Below are positions 24,406 to 34,497 of a stretch of DNA of 59,746 bases, piece after piece. Within the stretch, counting starts at the first letter, position 1. Each line of letters begins with the position of its first letter. A model generated the notes under the pieces. That model saw only the letters and a program-made list of their open reading frames with translations. It was not told where the DNA came from and did not search any database. Source of the stretch: Terriglobia bacterium (GTDB lineage: Bacteria > Acidobacteriota > Terriglobia > Terriglobales > Acidobacteriaceae); the NCBI GenBank assembly GCA_020073215.1, contig JAIQFO010000031.1:1-59746 (forward strand). The letters are read 5' to 3'. The position numbers were made by a program, and so were the translations under genes.

Positions 24406-25818
24406 TCAAAGCTTCAGCTTCCGGCAGAGGTACTTCATGCGTTGCGGGTCAATATGCAGCAGAGCCGCGGCGGCGGATTTTTTCCCCTCCGTCCGGCGCA
24501 GGGCCGCATTGAGATAGGCGATCTCAATTTTTTCCATCTCGGCGTCGAAGTCCACTCCCCCTTCCGGGATCAGAATCGCCTCGTGGCTGGCGGCGCTCGA
24601 CGAAAGTAGATGCTGCGGCAGGTGATGGGCCACGATCACGGGGCCATCGCTCATAATGACCATGCGCTGGATCACGTTTTCCAGTTCGCGCACGTTCCCC
24701 GGCCAGGGGTAGTCCTCAAGAATCTCCATGATTTCAGGCTGCAGTTGTTTGGCCGGTTTCCGGTTGGCGGTGCAATACAGCCTGAGGAAATGCTCGGCCA
24801 GCGGGGGAATGTCTCCCCGGCGCTCGCGCAGCGGAGGAACCGCGATGGGCACAACATTGATCCGATAAAACAGGTCCTCCCGGAACCGGCCCTTCTTTAC
24901 CTCCGCTTCCAGATCGTCGTTGGTCGCCGTAATCAGGCGGAAATCAATCTTTTTCGCCGCTCTCCCCCCCAACCGCTGTACCGACCGTTCCTGAAGGGCG
25001 CGCAGCAATTTGCTCTGCAGCCCAAGGTTGAGGGTCGTAATCTCGTCCAGAAAAAGCGTTCCGGTGTGCGCCAGTTCTATCAAGCCCGGCTTGGCGCTGT
25101 CGGCACCGGTGAAGGCGCCCTTTTCATATCCGAAAAGCTCCGATTCAATCAGGCCCTCCGGCAACGCGGAACAGTTCAGGCACACGTAAGGCTTGTCGCG
25201 GCGGTCCCCGCACTGGACGATGGCCTGGGCCACCAACTCTTTTCCCACTCCACTCTCACCGCTAATCACGACGCTGGCGTTGCTGTCGGCGACCGCCTCG
25301 ATTGCCCGGTACACCTTGCGCATGGCCTCGCTGCCGCCGATCAGGCCGCAGAACGCAGAGCGGTTTTCGACCTGATCCAACAACCACCGGCCCTCGAACT
25401 GCAGGGCGCGCTTTTCCAAGGTTTGCAGGAGCACGGTTCGCAGTTGCTCACTATCCACCGGCTTAAGGAAGAAATGGTCCGCTCCCGCTTGACTGGCCTC
25501 GAGAGGAAGTTCGCTGGCGGTCGAAGCGGTGATCGCCACCATGATCAGGTCGTCCCGCAACCGCCGCATCTCTTGCAGCACTTCGATGCCGTCGCCGGCG
25601 CCCTCTCCAATGCTTTCCAAATCCAGGACAATTCCATGAGTGTCCGCATCATCGATCAGGGTCTTGATTTGTGATTCTGTGCCGGCAAGGGTGACGCGGA
25701 AGTTTGGCGCCAGCGCCCGGCGCATGTCCCGGAACATCTCTTCGTCCAAGGTCACGATGGCGACCGAATAGCGCTCGGCGACGGGGAGACTACGGTCGCT
25801 GGCAGCTTGAAAACCCAT
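24406..25818 (-). CDS. Sigma-54-dependent response regulator (NtrC family)
   Basis: A 470-residue activator. Receiver domain: phosphoacceptor Asp66 in VLDLES, Thr98 and Lys119 (FLKPV). The AAA+ domain has Walker A GESGVGKE (187-194), the sigma-54 contact loop GAFTGA (234-239) and Walker B LFLDE (255-259). A Fis-type helix-turn-helix lies at about 425-470. It should be phosphorylated by a histidine kinase, but none is encoded nearby, so it is an orphan. It sits on the same strand as, and upstream of, the RANT-peptide gene, with two dyads and a sigma-54 promoter in between, so control of that gene is the simplest reading. Confidence 0.92.
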   Translation of the reverse strand: MGFQAASDRSLPVAERYSVAIVTLDEEMFRDMRRALAPNFRVTLAGTESQIKTLIDDADTHGIVLDLESIGEGAGDGIEVLQEMRRLRDDLIMVAITASTASELPLEASQAGADHFFLKPVDSEQLRTVLLQTLEKRALQFEGRWLLDQVENRSAFCGLIGGSEAMRKVYRAIEAVADSNASVVISGESGVGKELVAQAIVQCGDRRDKPYVCLNCSALPEGLIESELFGYEKGAFTGADSAKPGLIELAHTGTLFLDEITTLNLGLQSKLLRALQERSVQRLGGRAAKKIDFRLITATNDDLEAEVKKGRFREDLFYRINVVPIAVPPLRERRGDIPPLAEHFLRLYCTANRKPAKQLQPEIMEILEDYPWPGNVRELENVIQRMVIMSDGPVIVAHHLPQHLLSSSAASHEAILIPEGGVDFDAEMEKIEIAYLNAALRRTEGKKSAAAALLHIDPQRMKYLCRKLKL

Positions 25819-26023
25819 AGAAGGTCGGAATCAGCGCCTGATTATACGATAGACGGCTATCGGTTAGGCGCTTCCGGGCATGCCCCTCGCGCTTTGTGTC
25901 CATTTGGTTGCCGAGCCGAGAAAAGCCCATGTCCAGGCGTTCGTCGCTCCAACCTTTCACCACTGGGATTCAGCCCGGCTTCACGCCTTGCCCTAACGCC
26001 GCCAACCTGCGTATGGTTACGAA

Positions 26024-27556
26024 GTGAAATTCCCGCGATGTAGTGGAATCCTGCTGCACGTCACGTCTCTGCCCGGCCGCTTCGGCATCGGCGATTTGGG
26101 CGCCTGTGCCTATGAATTCGCCGACTTCCTCGCCGCCGCCGGGCAGAAGTTGTGGCAAGTGCTGCCCCTGAATCCCACCGGATACGGCGATTCTCCCTAC
26201 CAGTGCTTCTCCGCCTTTGCCGGCAATCCGATGTTGCTTAGTCTTGAACACCTGCGCGATCAGGGCTTGCTACAGGCGTCGGATTTGGCCGGGGCCCCGT
26301 CGTTCCCTGAAGACTTCGTTGACTATGGCCCGGTGATCGAATTCAAGATGGCGGCCTTACGCCGGGCCGCGCAGGTTTTCTTTGCCGACGGTTCCCGCGC
26401 CGATCGTGCCGCCTTCGACCGCTTTTGCGAGAGCACCCGTTCCTGGCTCGACGACTACGCCCTCTTCATGGCCTGCAAAGATGCGCACCATGGAACCATC
26501 TGGACCTCCTGGGACGCGCAGATTCGCCGGCGAGACGCCCGGGCGGTGAGCGAGTGGTCCCGGAAACTGGCGCCGGAACTCCAAGCCTACAAGTATTGGC
26601 AATTCGAATTTTTCCGCCAATGGGAGCAACTCAAGAGCTATTGCCAGCCGCGCGGCATTCGCTTCATGGGCGACATCCCGATCTATGTGGCGCACGACAG
26701 CGCCGACGTATGGGCTCATCCCGATCTCTACTACCTCGACGATCAGGGCCGCCCGACCGTCGTCTCCGGCGTCCCCCCCGATTATTTCAGCGCCACCGGA
26801 CAGCTTTGGGGAAATCCTATTTATCGCTGGGACCTGCTCGCCGCCGGCGGATACAAGTGGTGGATCGAGCGCTTCCGCGCCTCGCTCGCGCTCTTCGATA
26901 TGGTGCGTCTCGATCATTTCCGCGGCTTTGAATCGTACTGGGAGGTTGCCGCCGGCGAAACGACCGCCATCCACGGGCGCTGGGTGAAAGGGCCAGGAGA
27001 AGATTTCTTGTTAGCGCTGCAGAACGCATTCGGCGGGCTGCCCATCGTCGCGGAAAACTTGGGCGTCATCACGCCGCCGGTCGAGGAGCTGCGGCACCAG
27101 TTCGGTTTGCCGGGCATGAGTCTTTTACAATTCGCGTTCGGCACCGATCCGCAGGGTCCATCGTTCCGTCCTCATAATTACAATCGCGACCTGGTCGCCT
27201 ACACCGGCGGTCACGACAACGACACAACGGTGGGCTGGTGGTCGAGTTCGGGCGCCGGTGACAGCACACGCACTCCGGAAGATGTCCGCAAGGAGCACGA
27301 CTTCGCCCGCGCCTATCTAAACTTCAAATCCAACGACGATTCCGGAATCAACTGGGTCATGATCCGCGCGGTAATGGCGTCGGTCGCTGACGTTGCCATT
27401 GTCCCGTTGCAGGATGTGCTTGGCTTGGGAAGCGAGGCGCGCATGAATCTTCCCGGCAAAGTCAGCGGAAATTGGAAATGGCGCTATCGTTCGGGCGCAT
27501 TGCATGCCGACCTGAGCGCGAGACTTCGAAGCCTAGTCACGTTGTACGATCGCTAA
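26024..27556 (+). CDS. malQ: 4-alpha-glucanotransferase (GH77, amylomaltase)
   Basis: A 510-residue GH77 enzyme that transfers alpha-1,4-glucan segments between maltodextrins. The N-terminal SGILLHVTSLPGRFGIGDLG and WQVLPLNPTGYGDSPYQ blocks are typical. The catalytic nucleophile is in VRLDHFRG, the acid/base glutamate in VAENLG, and the third carboxylate in GGHDND. A GTG start at 26024 is used; homology begins within a few residues. The gene stands alone between the sigma-54 regulator and the FG-GAP gene. Confidence 0.94.
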   Translation: MKFPRCSGILLHVTSLPGRFGIGDLGACAYEFADFLAAAGQKLWQVLPLNPTGYGDSPYQCFSAFAGNPMLLSLEHLRDQGLLQASDLAGAPSFPEDFVDYGPVIEFKMAALRRAAQVFFADGSRADRAAFDRFCESTRSWLDDYALFMACKDAHHGTIWTSWDAQIRRRDARAVSEWSRKLAPELQAYKYWQFEFFRQWEQLKSYCQPRGIRFMGDIPIYVAHDSADVWAHPDLYYLDDQGRPTVVSGVPPDYFSATGQLWGNPIYRWDLLAAGGYKWWIERFRASLALFDMVRLDHFRGFESYWEVAAGETTAIHGRWVKGPGEDFLLALQNAFGGLPIVAENLGVITPPVEELRHQFGLPGMSLLQFAFGTDPQGPSFRPHNYNRDLVAYTGGHDNDTTVGWWSSSGAGDSTRTPEDVRKEHDFARAYLNFKSNDDSGINWVMIRAVMASVADVAIVPLQDVLGLGSEARMNLPGKVSGNWKWRYRSGALHADLSARLRSLVTLYDR

Positions 27557-27766
27557 GAACAATTTCTCCAGATCAACTCCTTGAATGAATACTGAAGATT
27601 CCGGCGATCTCCGTGTTCCCAGGGTTCAGAAGCAAAAGTCCCAGTGCGAAAGCTTTTTGGTTATAGGCATGCCGCACATGCCGAAAAGATCACGGTTATA
27701 CCGCAACAATCCGCCAGGATCCCAACCATGCCCCGACGATTTAATTAGGGTGAGAGCGACGTATGC

Positions 27767-29524
27767 TTACGGCTTCTGCGCCTTGCTCTTCTCAAACGGG
27801 GAACTTTGCTGGACGCCTTCTCCTTCAACGACTGTGTAGATTGAGTCGGCGGGCAGATTCGAGAGCGTATCTTTCTTTCCGCTGGGCCAGGAAATTCCCA
27901 CCTTGTCTACCGTCGTATGCGCGCCCATCCCAAAGTGCAGCCGGAGATCGTTTTGCGAGAGATAACTGGAACCCGCCTGAACTTCACTCATCTGCGTCAG
28001 ATCTCCCGCCTTCACCGTGACTCGCGCCCCGATCGCCGCCTTGTTGCTCTTGGTCCCGATCAGCCGGAACATCACCGCATGATTGGGAGACTCGGTGCGG
28101 TTGATGAGCAGCACCGGCGGCCCATCCGCATCCATCACCAGAATGTCAATCTTTCCGTCGTTGTTGACGTCGCCGGCGGCTAATCCCCGCCACGATGCCG
28201 CCTGCAGCTTGTCCAACCCTGCCAACTTAGTAACATTCTCAAACGTTCGGTTTCCCTTGTTACGGAATAGTAGGAAGGGCTGGCGATAGGGTGTAACTCC
28301 CTTGATCATGTCCGCTTGCGGATACACGTGGCCGTTTGACACGACCAGATCCACCCACCCGTCATTGTCAAAATCAATGAAGGCCGTACCCCATGCCACG
28401 TAGGGCAGGCTGGCGGGGCCCAGTTCCGAAGCGAATCCGATATCGGTGAAGCCTTTTTCGCCCTGATTGCGGTATAGAGTGTTCGACATGGTGCTGAAAT
28501 TTGTGATGAATACACCCAGCCATCCGCTGTGATCGAAATCCGCCGTACTAACGCCCATCGTGCTTTGCGCCTTGCCGTTGGCGTCAACCGCCGCTCCGGA
28601 TATCAGGCTCACGTCTTCGAAGGTCCCGTCATGGTTGTTGTGATACAGGTATTTGGGCACAATATCGTTGGTCACATACAGGTCCGGCCATCCATCATTG
28701 TCGTAGTCAAACCAGGTCGCCTGCATTCCGTATGCATGAACCGCATCGTCCACTCCCGCCTTTTTCGACACATCCTCAAAGGTGCCGTCGCCGCCATTCC
28801 GAAACAGATGGTCCGGCTCTCCCGGCAAGCCGATGGGCCCGCACTGTACTTTCACGCCCATCACGGTGCACGACCCCTCCACGCTCCCAAACTCCGGGAG
28901 GTTGTCCATATCCACGTGTACATAGCCGGGCACGAACAAGTCCACGAAGCCGTCCCGATCAAAGTCCGCCCATGCTGCTCCCGAGCTGAATCCTCCTACC
29001 TTCAAGCCAGCCTTTTCTGTAACGTCTTCAAACTTGCAGTTACCCAGATTGTGGTAGAGCGCATTGCCGCCATAACCTGTCACATACAAGTCCTGGCGCC
29101 CGTCGTTGTCGTAATCCATCACCGTGACGCCCATTCCCCAACCTTTTCGGGTTAGGCCAGCGGACTTGGTGATATCCGAAAACTTCAGGTCGCTATCTTG
29201 ATGGTAGAGGGTGACCAGGGGGTCGCCTCCCTGGCGATAGCGTTCTACGTTGGATCCATTTGCGATTACGATGTCAAGCTTGCCGTCATTGTCGCAGTCG
29301 ATGAACCCCACGCCGCCGCTCATGGTTTCCATGATGTACTTCTTCTCTGGCGTGGAGATGTGCTGCGCCGTCAAGCCCGCTTGTTTCGCGACGTCTTCAT
29401 AACGGGGAGTCTGGGCTGAGGCGGGTGAAGCCGCAGCAACACACAGGGCGGCCAGCAGGATCGAAACCCCCGTTGCGGTCAGCCTGCTACAAGAGAAACA
29501 TTTGCGGGTTGTGGTCAAGTTCAC
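27767..29524 (-). CDS. Secreted FG-GAP/VCBS repeat protein with ASPIC/UnbV domain
   Basis: A 585-residue exported protein: signal peptide 1-37 (ending ASAQ), then a string of FG-GAP/VCBS repeats with calcium-binding-like DxDNDGxxD loops (FIDCDNDGKLD, VMDYDNDGRQD, WFDYDNDGWPD and others). A C-terminal ASPIC/UnbV domain follows (about 475-570, AIGARVTVKAGDLTQ and GISWPSGKKDTL). Such CRTAC1-like proteins probably fold as beta-propellers; the function is unknown, though they often accompany TPR proteins and TonB receptors in Acidobacteriota. It starts 10 bases after the stop of the TPR gene, so the two form an operon. Confidence 0.88.
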   Translation of the reverse strand: MNLTTTRKCFSCSRLTATGVSILLAALCVAAASPASAQTPRYEDVAKQAGLTAQHISTPEKKYIMETMSGGVGFIDCDNDGKLDIVIANGSNVERYRQGGDPLVTLYHQDSDLKFSDITKSAGLTRKGWGMGVTVMDYDNDGRQDLYVTGYGGNALYHNLGNCKFEDVTEKAGLKVGGFSSGAAWADFDRDGFVDLFVPGYVHVDMDNLPEFGSVEGSCTVMGVKVQCGPIGLPGEPDHLFRNGGDGTFEDVSKKAGVDDAVHAYGMQATWFDYDNDGWPDLYVTNDIVPKYLYHNNHDGTFEDVSLISGAAVDANGKAQSTMGVSTADFDHSGWLGVFITNFSTMSNTLYRNQGEKGFTDIGFASELGPASLPYVAWGTAFIDFDNDGWVDLVVSNGHVYPQADMIKGVTPYRQPFLLFRNKGNRTFENVTKLAGLDKLQAASWRGLAAGDVNNDGKIDILVMDADGPPVLLINRTESPNHAVMFRLIGTKSNKAAIGARVTVKAGDLTQMSEVQAGSSYLSQNDLRLHFGMGAHTTVDKVGISWPSGKKDTLSNLPADSIYTVVEGEGVQQSSPFEKSKAQKP

Positions 29525-29534
29525 CGTTAGTTTT

Positions 29535-30545
29535 CTAGTGGGGCGCGGTATCTTTCTTTTCCGGCGCGTGTTGCAGTTCGTTCTGCAGCCGGTCTCGCCG
29601 CTGGCGGACGTTGTCGCTAAGCAATCCGGTCGGCTCGAGCTTCAAGTAGCTGTCGAAATCCTGCACCACCGCAGAGTAGTTTTGCTGAAGCATATGCGCA
29701 TTGGCCAACACGAGATAGACGGGGGCGTTGTCGGGCTTCAAGTCGCGGCATTTCGAGGCACTGGCTTCGGCTTCTACCGCTCTCTTCAATCCTACCAACG
29801 CCCGTGCTAACTCAAAGTGACCGTGCCAGTCGGAATTCTCCAACTCCGCGGCTTGTCGGGCCAAGGGTTCCGCTTCCGCATACCGCTGTTGGCCATTGTA
29901 GAGATCCGACAGAAGATAGAGCGGTTTCAGATACTTTTGTGAACTGAGTTGGACGGCTTTTTTCAAAGCTTCTTCGGCGTCACGAGGATTTCTCAGGCCA
30001 TAGTTCGCGACTCCGATTTCCGTGTAGGCTTCGTAGTAGGAGGGATAGTCTTGGATCGCTTTCTGGAATTCGGAGATGGACTCGGCGGGCTGACCTTCTT
30101 CTTCCAGGAGTTTGCGGCCTTTTTCAAAGGACTCGCGCGCCTTCTGAGGAATGCTCAACTCGTGGACCGAAGTCGCTCCCGCTGATCCCGTCGCCGTATT
30201 GGGGCTCACTTTGCGAAGCAGAATCACGACTGGCTGAGCCCCTCCCGGAAAAACCATAACCTTCGTCGTCGAGGTTTCGTAGCCGTCCTTCTTAGCAATG
30301 ATTGAATAGTCGCCCGCTGGAACACGTCCAAAAGAGAACTCACCCGACATCCCCGAACTCACGGATGGCTTCAGTTGGCTCCCGGATGAAAGGATATCCA
30401 AGGTCACACCTTGCAGCAGTGCACTGGTCCCTTCTTCGCGGACCGTCCCCGCCACTGCGCCGCTACGACCGCTGCTCCCTTGGGACAATACCGCCGGATG
30501 GAATGCAAGAATCAACACTAACAGCAGTGCAGAGGAGCGTTTCAT
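29535..30545 (-). CDS. Exported protein with carboxypeptidase-regulatory-like domain and TPR repeats
   Basis: A 336-residue protein with a signal peptide (1-21), a beta-sandwich carboxypeptidase-regulatory-like domain (about 28-112, GAVAGTVREEGTSALLQGVT to VVILLRK) and four or five TPR units (about 133-310). It probably acts as a periplasmic scaffold. The domain pair, and the following FG-GAP gene 10 bases downstream, suggest a shared envelope complex, possibly linked to the Oar-like receptor upstream, which also has a carboxypeptidase-regulatory domain. Confidence 0.82.
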   Translation of the reverse strand: MKRSSALLLVLILAFHPAVLSQGSSGRSGAVAGTVREEGTSALLQGVTLDILSSGSQLKPSVSSGMSGEFSFGRVPAGDYSIIAKKDGYETSTTKVMVFPGGAQPVVILLRKVSPNTATGSAGATSVHELSIPQKARESFEKGRKLLEEEGQPAESISEFQKAIQDYPSYYEAYTEIGVANYGLRNPRDAEEALKKAVQLSSQKYLKPLYLLSDLYNGQQRYAEAEPLARQAAELENSDWHGHFELARALVGLKRAVEAEASASKCRDLKPDNAPVYLVLANAHMLQQNYSAVVQDFDSYLKLEPTGLLSDNVRQRRDRLQNELQHAPEKKDTAPH

Positions 30546-30729
30546 AGGGAGTTACCCCACCCGCGATTTTAGCACCACCAGAAATGACGCAGCCGTGAAT
30601 GAATCGCGCGGGCGCGTGGCCTGCTTACTGATTTAAGGCGCGACGCGAGAGGTCGTACCAGCCGAGAAAAACGATCACCGAGAGAACCGGAAAAAAAGAG
30701 GCCCTCTCGGTATTGTGGAAACGACAACG

Positions 30730-33700
30730 CTAGAACGTGTACTTTGCCTCAAGCATCAGGATTCGATAGGTAAGACCGCCAGCTCCCGTCTTTGTGTTAA
30801 ACGTTCCCCAGGTGCTTGATTTTGGAGTTGCGGTAACCGCACCGGTGACAAAGTCCCGATTGAAGACCAACTGCTGCTGGTCGCTGTTACTGACCTGCAC
30901 CAGCGGGTGGTTGAGCCAGTTCCCCGCGTTGGCCTTGATTTCCAATGCTTGCCTTTCGCTTATATGGAATGATTTTGCGATGGTGAGATCGCTGTCAAAG
31001 TACGCGGGTGCTTTGATGTAGGGCATCATTCTCGGGCCATTCTTGCCAAAGTCCGGCGGCGCAAAACATGCGAGTTTAGCGAACTGTCTCGAGGCCAAGC
31101 CCGAAGTGGGGTTACAGGTAAATATGGGCATGATCGACATCGCTGCCGTCGTTCCAAAGTAGGTTGGGGCGCCGATGGAAGAATTGCCATAGCCCGCCGG
31201 CAAGTCCGTATAGTTGTAAGTGAATCCAAAATTTGAACTTCCTCCAGGGTATAGCGAGGGTGCGTATGCTCCCGATTGCCACGTTGTGAGCCCGGCGATC
31301 GTCCAGCCTGCCACTGCCCCCCTCACGAACTTATTATCGCCGTGATAATAAGTCGGAAGTTTGTATGAGTAGGAAGTGTTGATGACGTGCGTACGATCGA
31401 TGTTCAACACTCCATAATTGCCACCGATTGAGAACGGATTCGTGCTCAGCGATGTCCCCAGCGCCTTTTGCCAGGTGTAGTTCAGATTGAAAGTGACCAC
31501 ACCAGCCGGTTTGCCCCAGGACAGCTGCAACGCGTTGTAGTTCGAATAACCAATGTGTTCAGGAACAATAATCGCGTTCGTTCCGTAGGACGAACCATAC
31601 GGCCTGTAATCACTTTCCTGATTGTTAGGCGCACCCTTCGAGATGTTCTCTGGGTCTGGAGAGATCACGCCGGTAACGGGATCTGGCAGGAACAGCGCTC
31701 CCAGCGGCATCTTATTTCTGTCAATGATGCTGCCCACGCCATTGTTGCTTATGTTGCCAGCCCCGCTCTGCCCGCCCATGAGAATCTTGCTGGTCTGGCT
31801 CCCGACGTATCCGATCTGAGCGACCGTCCTCCATTTGAATTCTTGCGAGATTGTGAAGTTGTACTGGGTTGTGACCGGTATATCGTTATCTTTCGGATCG
31901 GCCGCAAAGATGGAACCGTTAATGCTTCCCGGCGTACCAACACCCGAAACCGGAGCGGGCAAGTTGCCTACCTGACTGAGCAAAACATTAGTGTTCCCTT
32001 GGAGATTGAAGGTCTTCAGCCCCTGCGAGGTCTGCAACATTCCCAGGTAGTCGTTTACCTGGTCATTCCAGCGATACCTTCCCCATCCTCCACGTACAAC
32101 CGTTTTGCCGGTGCCGAAAACGTCATAGGCAATTCCCAATCGGGGAGAAATAAAGGCCAACCGAACCGGTGAGCCCCCGTTGGGAATTCCCGGGTCAATT
32201 CCGTGATAACGAACACCCGGGTTCTGTCTGCCAATGACTGCGTCGGCGGCAACGAGATCTGGGAAAAAGGCTGCCATTCCCGTTTGTTGGCGGTCGTACC
32301 AGCGCCCGATATGATCGAAGCGTAACCCGAACTGCACGGTCAGTCTTCTGGAAGCCTTCCACGAATCATCAAAGTAGCCAGATAGAGTCCGATATGCCAT
32401 GTCCTGGTAAGGCTCAGCACTGGATTCCTGATAGTTGTTGGCAATGCCGGTTACGAAATCCGACAGGGGATTCACTGCGGAACCGATGGCGGGTCCGGAT
32501 TGATTGAAGAAATCCGGATGTTGTTGGCCGAAAGAGAATACGCCATTCGCGAAGTTGAAACCGGCTTGAATGTTGCCTGTGGTTTCGTAATAGCCGCCGA
32601 TCTTAATCGTGTGCGTACGCCAAACCTTAGTGAAGTTATCCGCGAAAGAAGGCATTTGCTTCTTCGACACCCACGCTCCGCCAAATTCAAACAGGTCCGG
32701 CTGAGAGAATTCCGGGAAAGTGAAATTGCCCGCGCTGTAGTTCGACGGGATCATGTGAATTGCAGGATTCTTGAAAACGGTGCCGTAGGAACTGGGATAA
32801 TTGAGCGCCGTCTTCGACACCTTACTAAGGTCCGCCGTATTTGGACCGCTGCCCCAGCCCCAGCTCGCGATGAATTCATTCGTCATCGACGGACCGAAAA
32901 CATGCACGAAGTGTGCCGTGCCGACCTTGGCATATCCGATGGTTTGGATGCCACCCCCGGGGAATGGTATGGAATTTCCAGGCGTGTACCAGACGTGCGC
33001 CCCATTCCCGTTCACGGGTTGTGAGTCCTTCCCGTACTGATACGACACGAAGAACTTATTGGAATCGTTCAGGTCATAGTCGAAACGCATCCGGTACATG
33101 TAGCCGTTATGATCAGTCGGAAAAGCTTGAAAATAGTTACCGCCCAATCGTTGGATCGTAGCGGGATCTGTAATGTTCGCCGCAGGCCATATGGAAGAAA
33201 GTGCCGCGGCGCCCGGATCGATGAATTGAGACGGGATCATGCCGTCTGAGCGTGTTGAACCGTCTGGGAGAACCAGAGGACTTACGTTGTTGAATCCGGC
33301 AGCTGGCCCGTTGATGCTTGCGCACGCTGTACCAGCGTGGGTGCTGCTCAGGTCGGTGTTGTTTCCGTTCGGATCTAGGTTCGGGCACAGCGCTGCCACG
33401 CCAGCCCCCGACGATGTAAAGTTACCCTGCATCATCCCTGCCGCGGGGATATAGGAAATCAGTGATGAGGCGTTGCCAAGATTTTGCAGGAAGTGTTCGT
33501 AGCCGACCCAAAAGAACACTTTCTTGTTGGTGAAGGGTACTGGTCCGCCGAAACTGCCGCCGGGATAGTAGTAATGAGCCTTTCCTCGTGGGATATGTGC
33601 ACTGTTGCTCTGCCAGTCGTTAGCGTTCAAGACATCATTTCTGGCGTCAAAGTACGCTTCGCCGTGATATTCCCTCGTCCCTGATTTTCCAGTGGCATTG

Positions 33701-34497
33701 ACAACCACCGGGCCTTTTTGAACATCCGCGCCGAAATTAGAGCCCTGCACCTGAACTTCTTGAGTGAAATTGGAATTTACGAGCGCCACCGCCCAGCAGT
33801 TGCATCCGGGGTCAATAATGTTGGCGCCATCGCTGATATAGCTGGTGCCACCACGATTGGCGGATCCGTTTACGTTCAGCCCTACGCCAATTGGGCTGCC
33901 GCTGATACCTGTGTTGGTGAATTGAAACGCCAACCCATTAGCGTTGCCATTCGCCGTGGAGGTGACGCCCGTCAAAACTTTCAGCAGTTCGGCGACGTTC
34001 CGGCTGACCAACGGAAGGTCTTGAACGTCGCGGATCGCAAGCACATCTTCGCGGGCGCCCGAATCTACCGGAACGAGCGACTGGGCGGTCGCGGTCACCT
34101 CCACCACTTCTGAAGCAGCGCCGACCTGCAGGGCAATGCTCGACAAGGTGCGGACATCGCCCGTATGGATCACGATGCCCGACTGCTTCGAAGACTTGAA
34201 GCCCTTGGCTTCTGCAGAAACCGTATACGTTCCCGGCGTCACCGCGGAAAAAGTGAAGTAGCCGGAGCCATTACTTACGCTTTCGCGGGCCTCTTGCGAG
34301 GCCTCGTTCACCAGCGCCACCTTCGCGCCGGGCACGGCGGCGCCGGTGGAATCCTGAATCATTCCGGAAATCGACCCGGAAACCTGCGCAAACAGGCACG
34401 CAGGAACTATTAAGGCAACCATGATCGCGACAGTAAAGATTGAAATGAATCGGGAAGTCAGAAAAGGAGGGAACTGGCGAACCGACGATGCTTGCAT
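30730..34497 (-). CDS. Oar-like TonB-dependent outer-membrane receptor
   Basis: A 1255-residue receptor. The start at 34497 is preceded by GGGAGA at a seven-base spacing; the frame extension to 34581 has no such site. A signal peptide (about 12-38, ending CLFAQ) leads into a carboxypeptidase-regulatory-like domain (about 40-125), a plug domain and a large beta-barrel that ends in an aromatic residue (LEAKYTF). This is the architecture of acidobacterial Oar-like transporters, often the largest family in these genomes, and it probably imports oligosaccharides. Its promoter region carries LacI-type operators, which ties it to the glycan locus downstream. Confidence 0.9.
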   Translation of the reverse strand: MQASSVRQFPPFLTSRFISIFTVAIMVALIVPACLFAQVSGSISGMIQDSTGAAVPGAKVALVNEASQEARESVSNGSGYFTFSAVTPGTYTVSAEAKGFKSSKQSGIVIHTGDVRTLSSIALQVGAASEVVEVTATAQSLVPVDSGAREDVLAIRDVQDLPLVSRNVAELLKVLTGVTSTANGNANGLAFQFTNTGISGSPIGVGLNVNGSANRGGTSYISDGANIIDPGCNCWAVALVNSNFTQEVQVQGSNFGADVQKGPVVVNATGKSGTREYHGEAYFDARNDVLNANDWQSNSAHIPRGKAHYYYPGGSFGGPVPFTNKKVFFWVGYEHFLQNLGNASSLISYIPAAGMMQGNFTSSGAGVAALCPNLDPNGNNTDLSSTHAGTACASINGPAAGFNNVSPLVLPDGSTRSDGMIPSQFIDPGAAALSSIWPAANITDPATIQRLGGNYFQAFPTDHNGYMYRMRFDYDLNDSNKFFVSYQYGKDSQPVNGNGAHVWYTPGNSIPFPGGGIQTIGYAKVGTAHFVHVFGPSMTNEFIASWGWGSGPNTADLSKVSKTALNYPSSYGTVFKNPAIHMIPSNYSAGNFTFPEFSQPDLFEFGGAWVSKKQMPSFADNFTKVWRTHTIKIGGYYETTGNIQAGFNFANGVFSFGQQHPDFFNQSGPAIGSAVNPLSDFVTGIANNYQESSAEPYQDMAYRTLSGYFDDSWKASRRLTVQFGLRFDHIGRWYDRQQTGMAAFFPDLVAADAVIGRQNPGVRYHGIDPGIPNGGSPVRLAFISPRLGIAYDVFGTGKTVVRGGWGRYRWNDQVNDYLGMLQTSQGLKTFNLQGNTNVLLSQVGNLPAPVSGVGTPGSINGSIFAADPKDNDIPVTTQYNFTISQEFKWRTVAQIGYVGSQTSKILMGGQSGAGNISNNGVGSIIDRNKMPLGALFLPDPVTGVISPDPENISKGAPNNQESDYRPYGSSYGTNAIIVPEHIGYSNYNALQLSWGKPAGVVTFNLNYTWQKALGTSLSTNPFSIGGNYGVLNIDRTHVINTSYSYKLPTYYHGDNKFVRGAVAGWTIAGLTTWQSGAYAPSLYPGGSSNFGFTYNYTDLPAGYGNSSIGAPTYFGTTAAMSIMPIFTCNPTSGLASRQFAKLACFAPPDFGKNGPRMMPYIKAPAYFDSDLTIAKSFHISERQALEIKANAGNWLNHPLVQVSNSDQQQLVFNRDFVTGAVTATPKSSTWGTFNTKTGAGGLTYRILMLEAKYTF

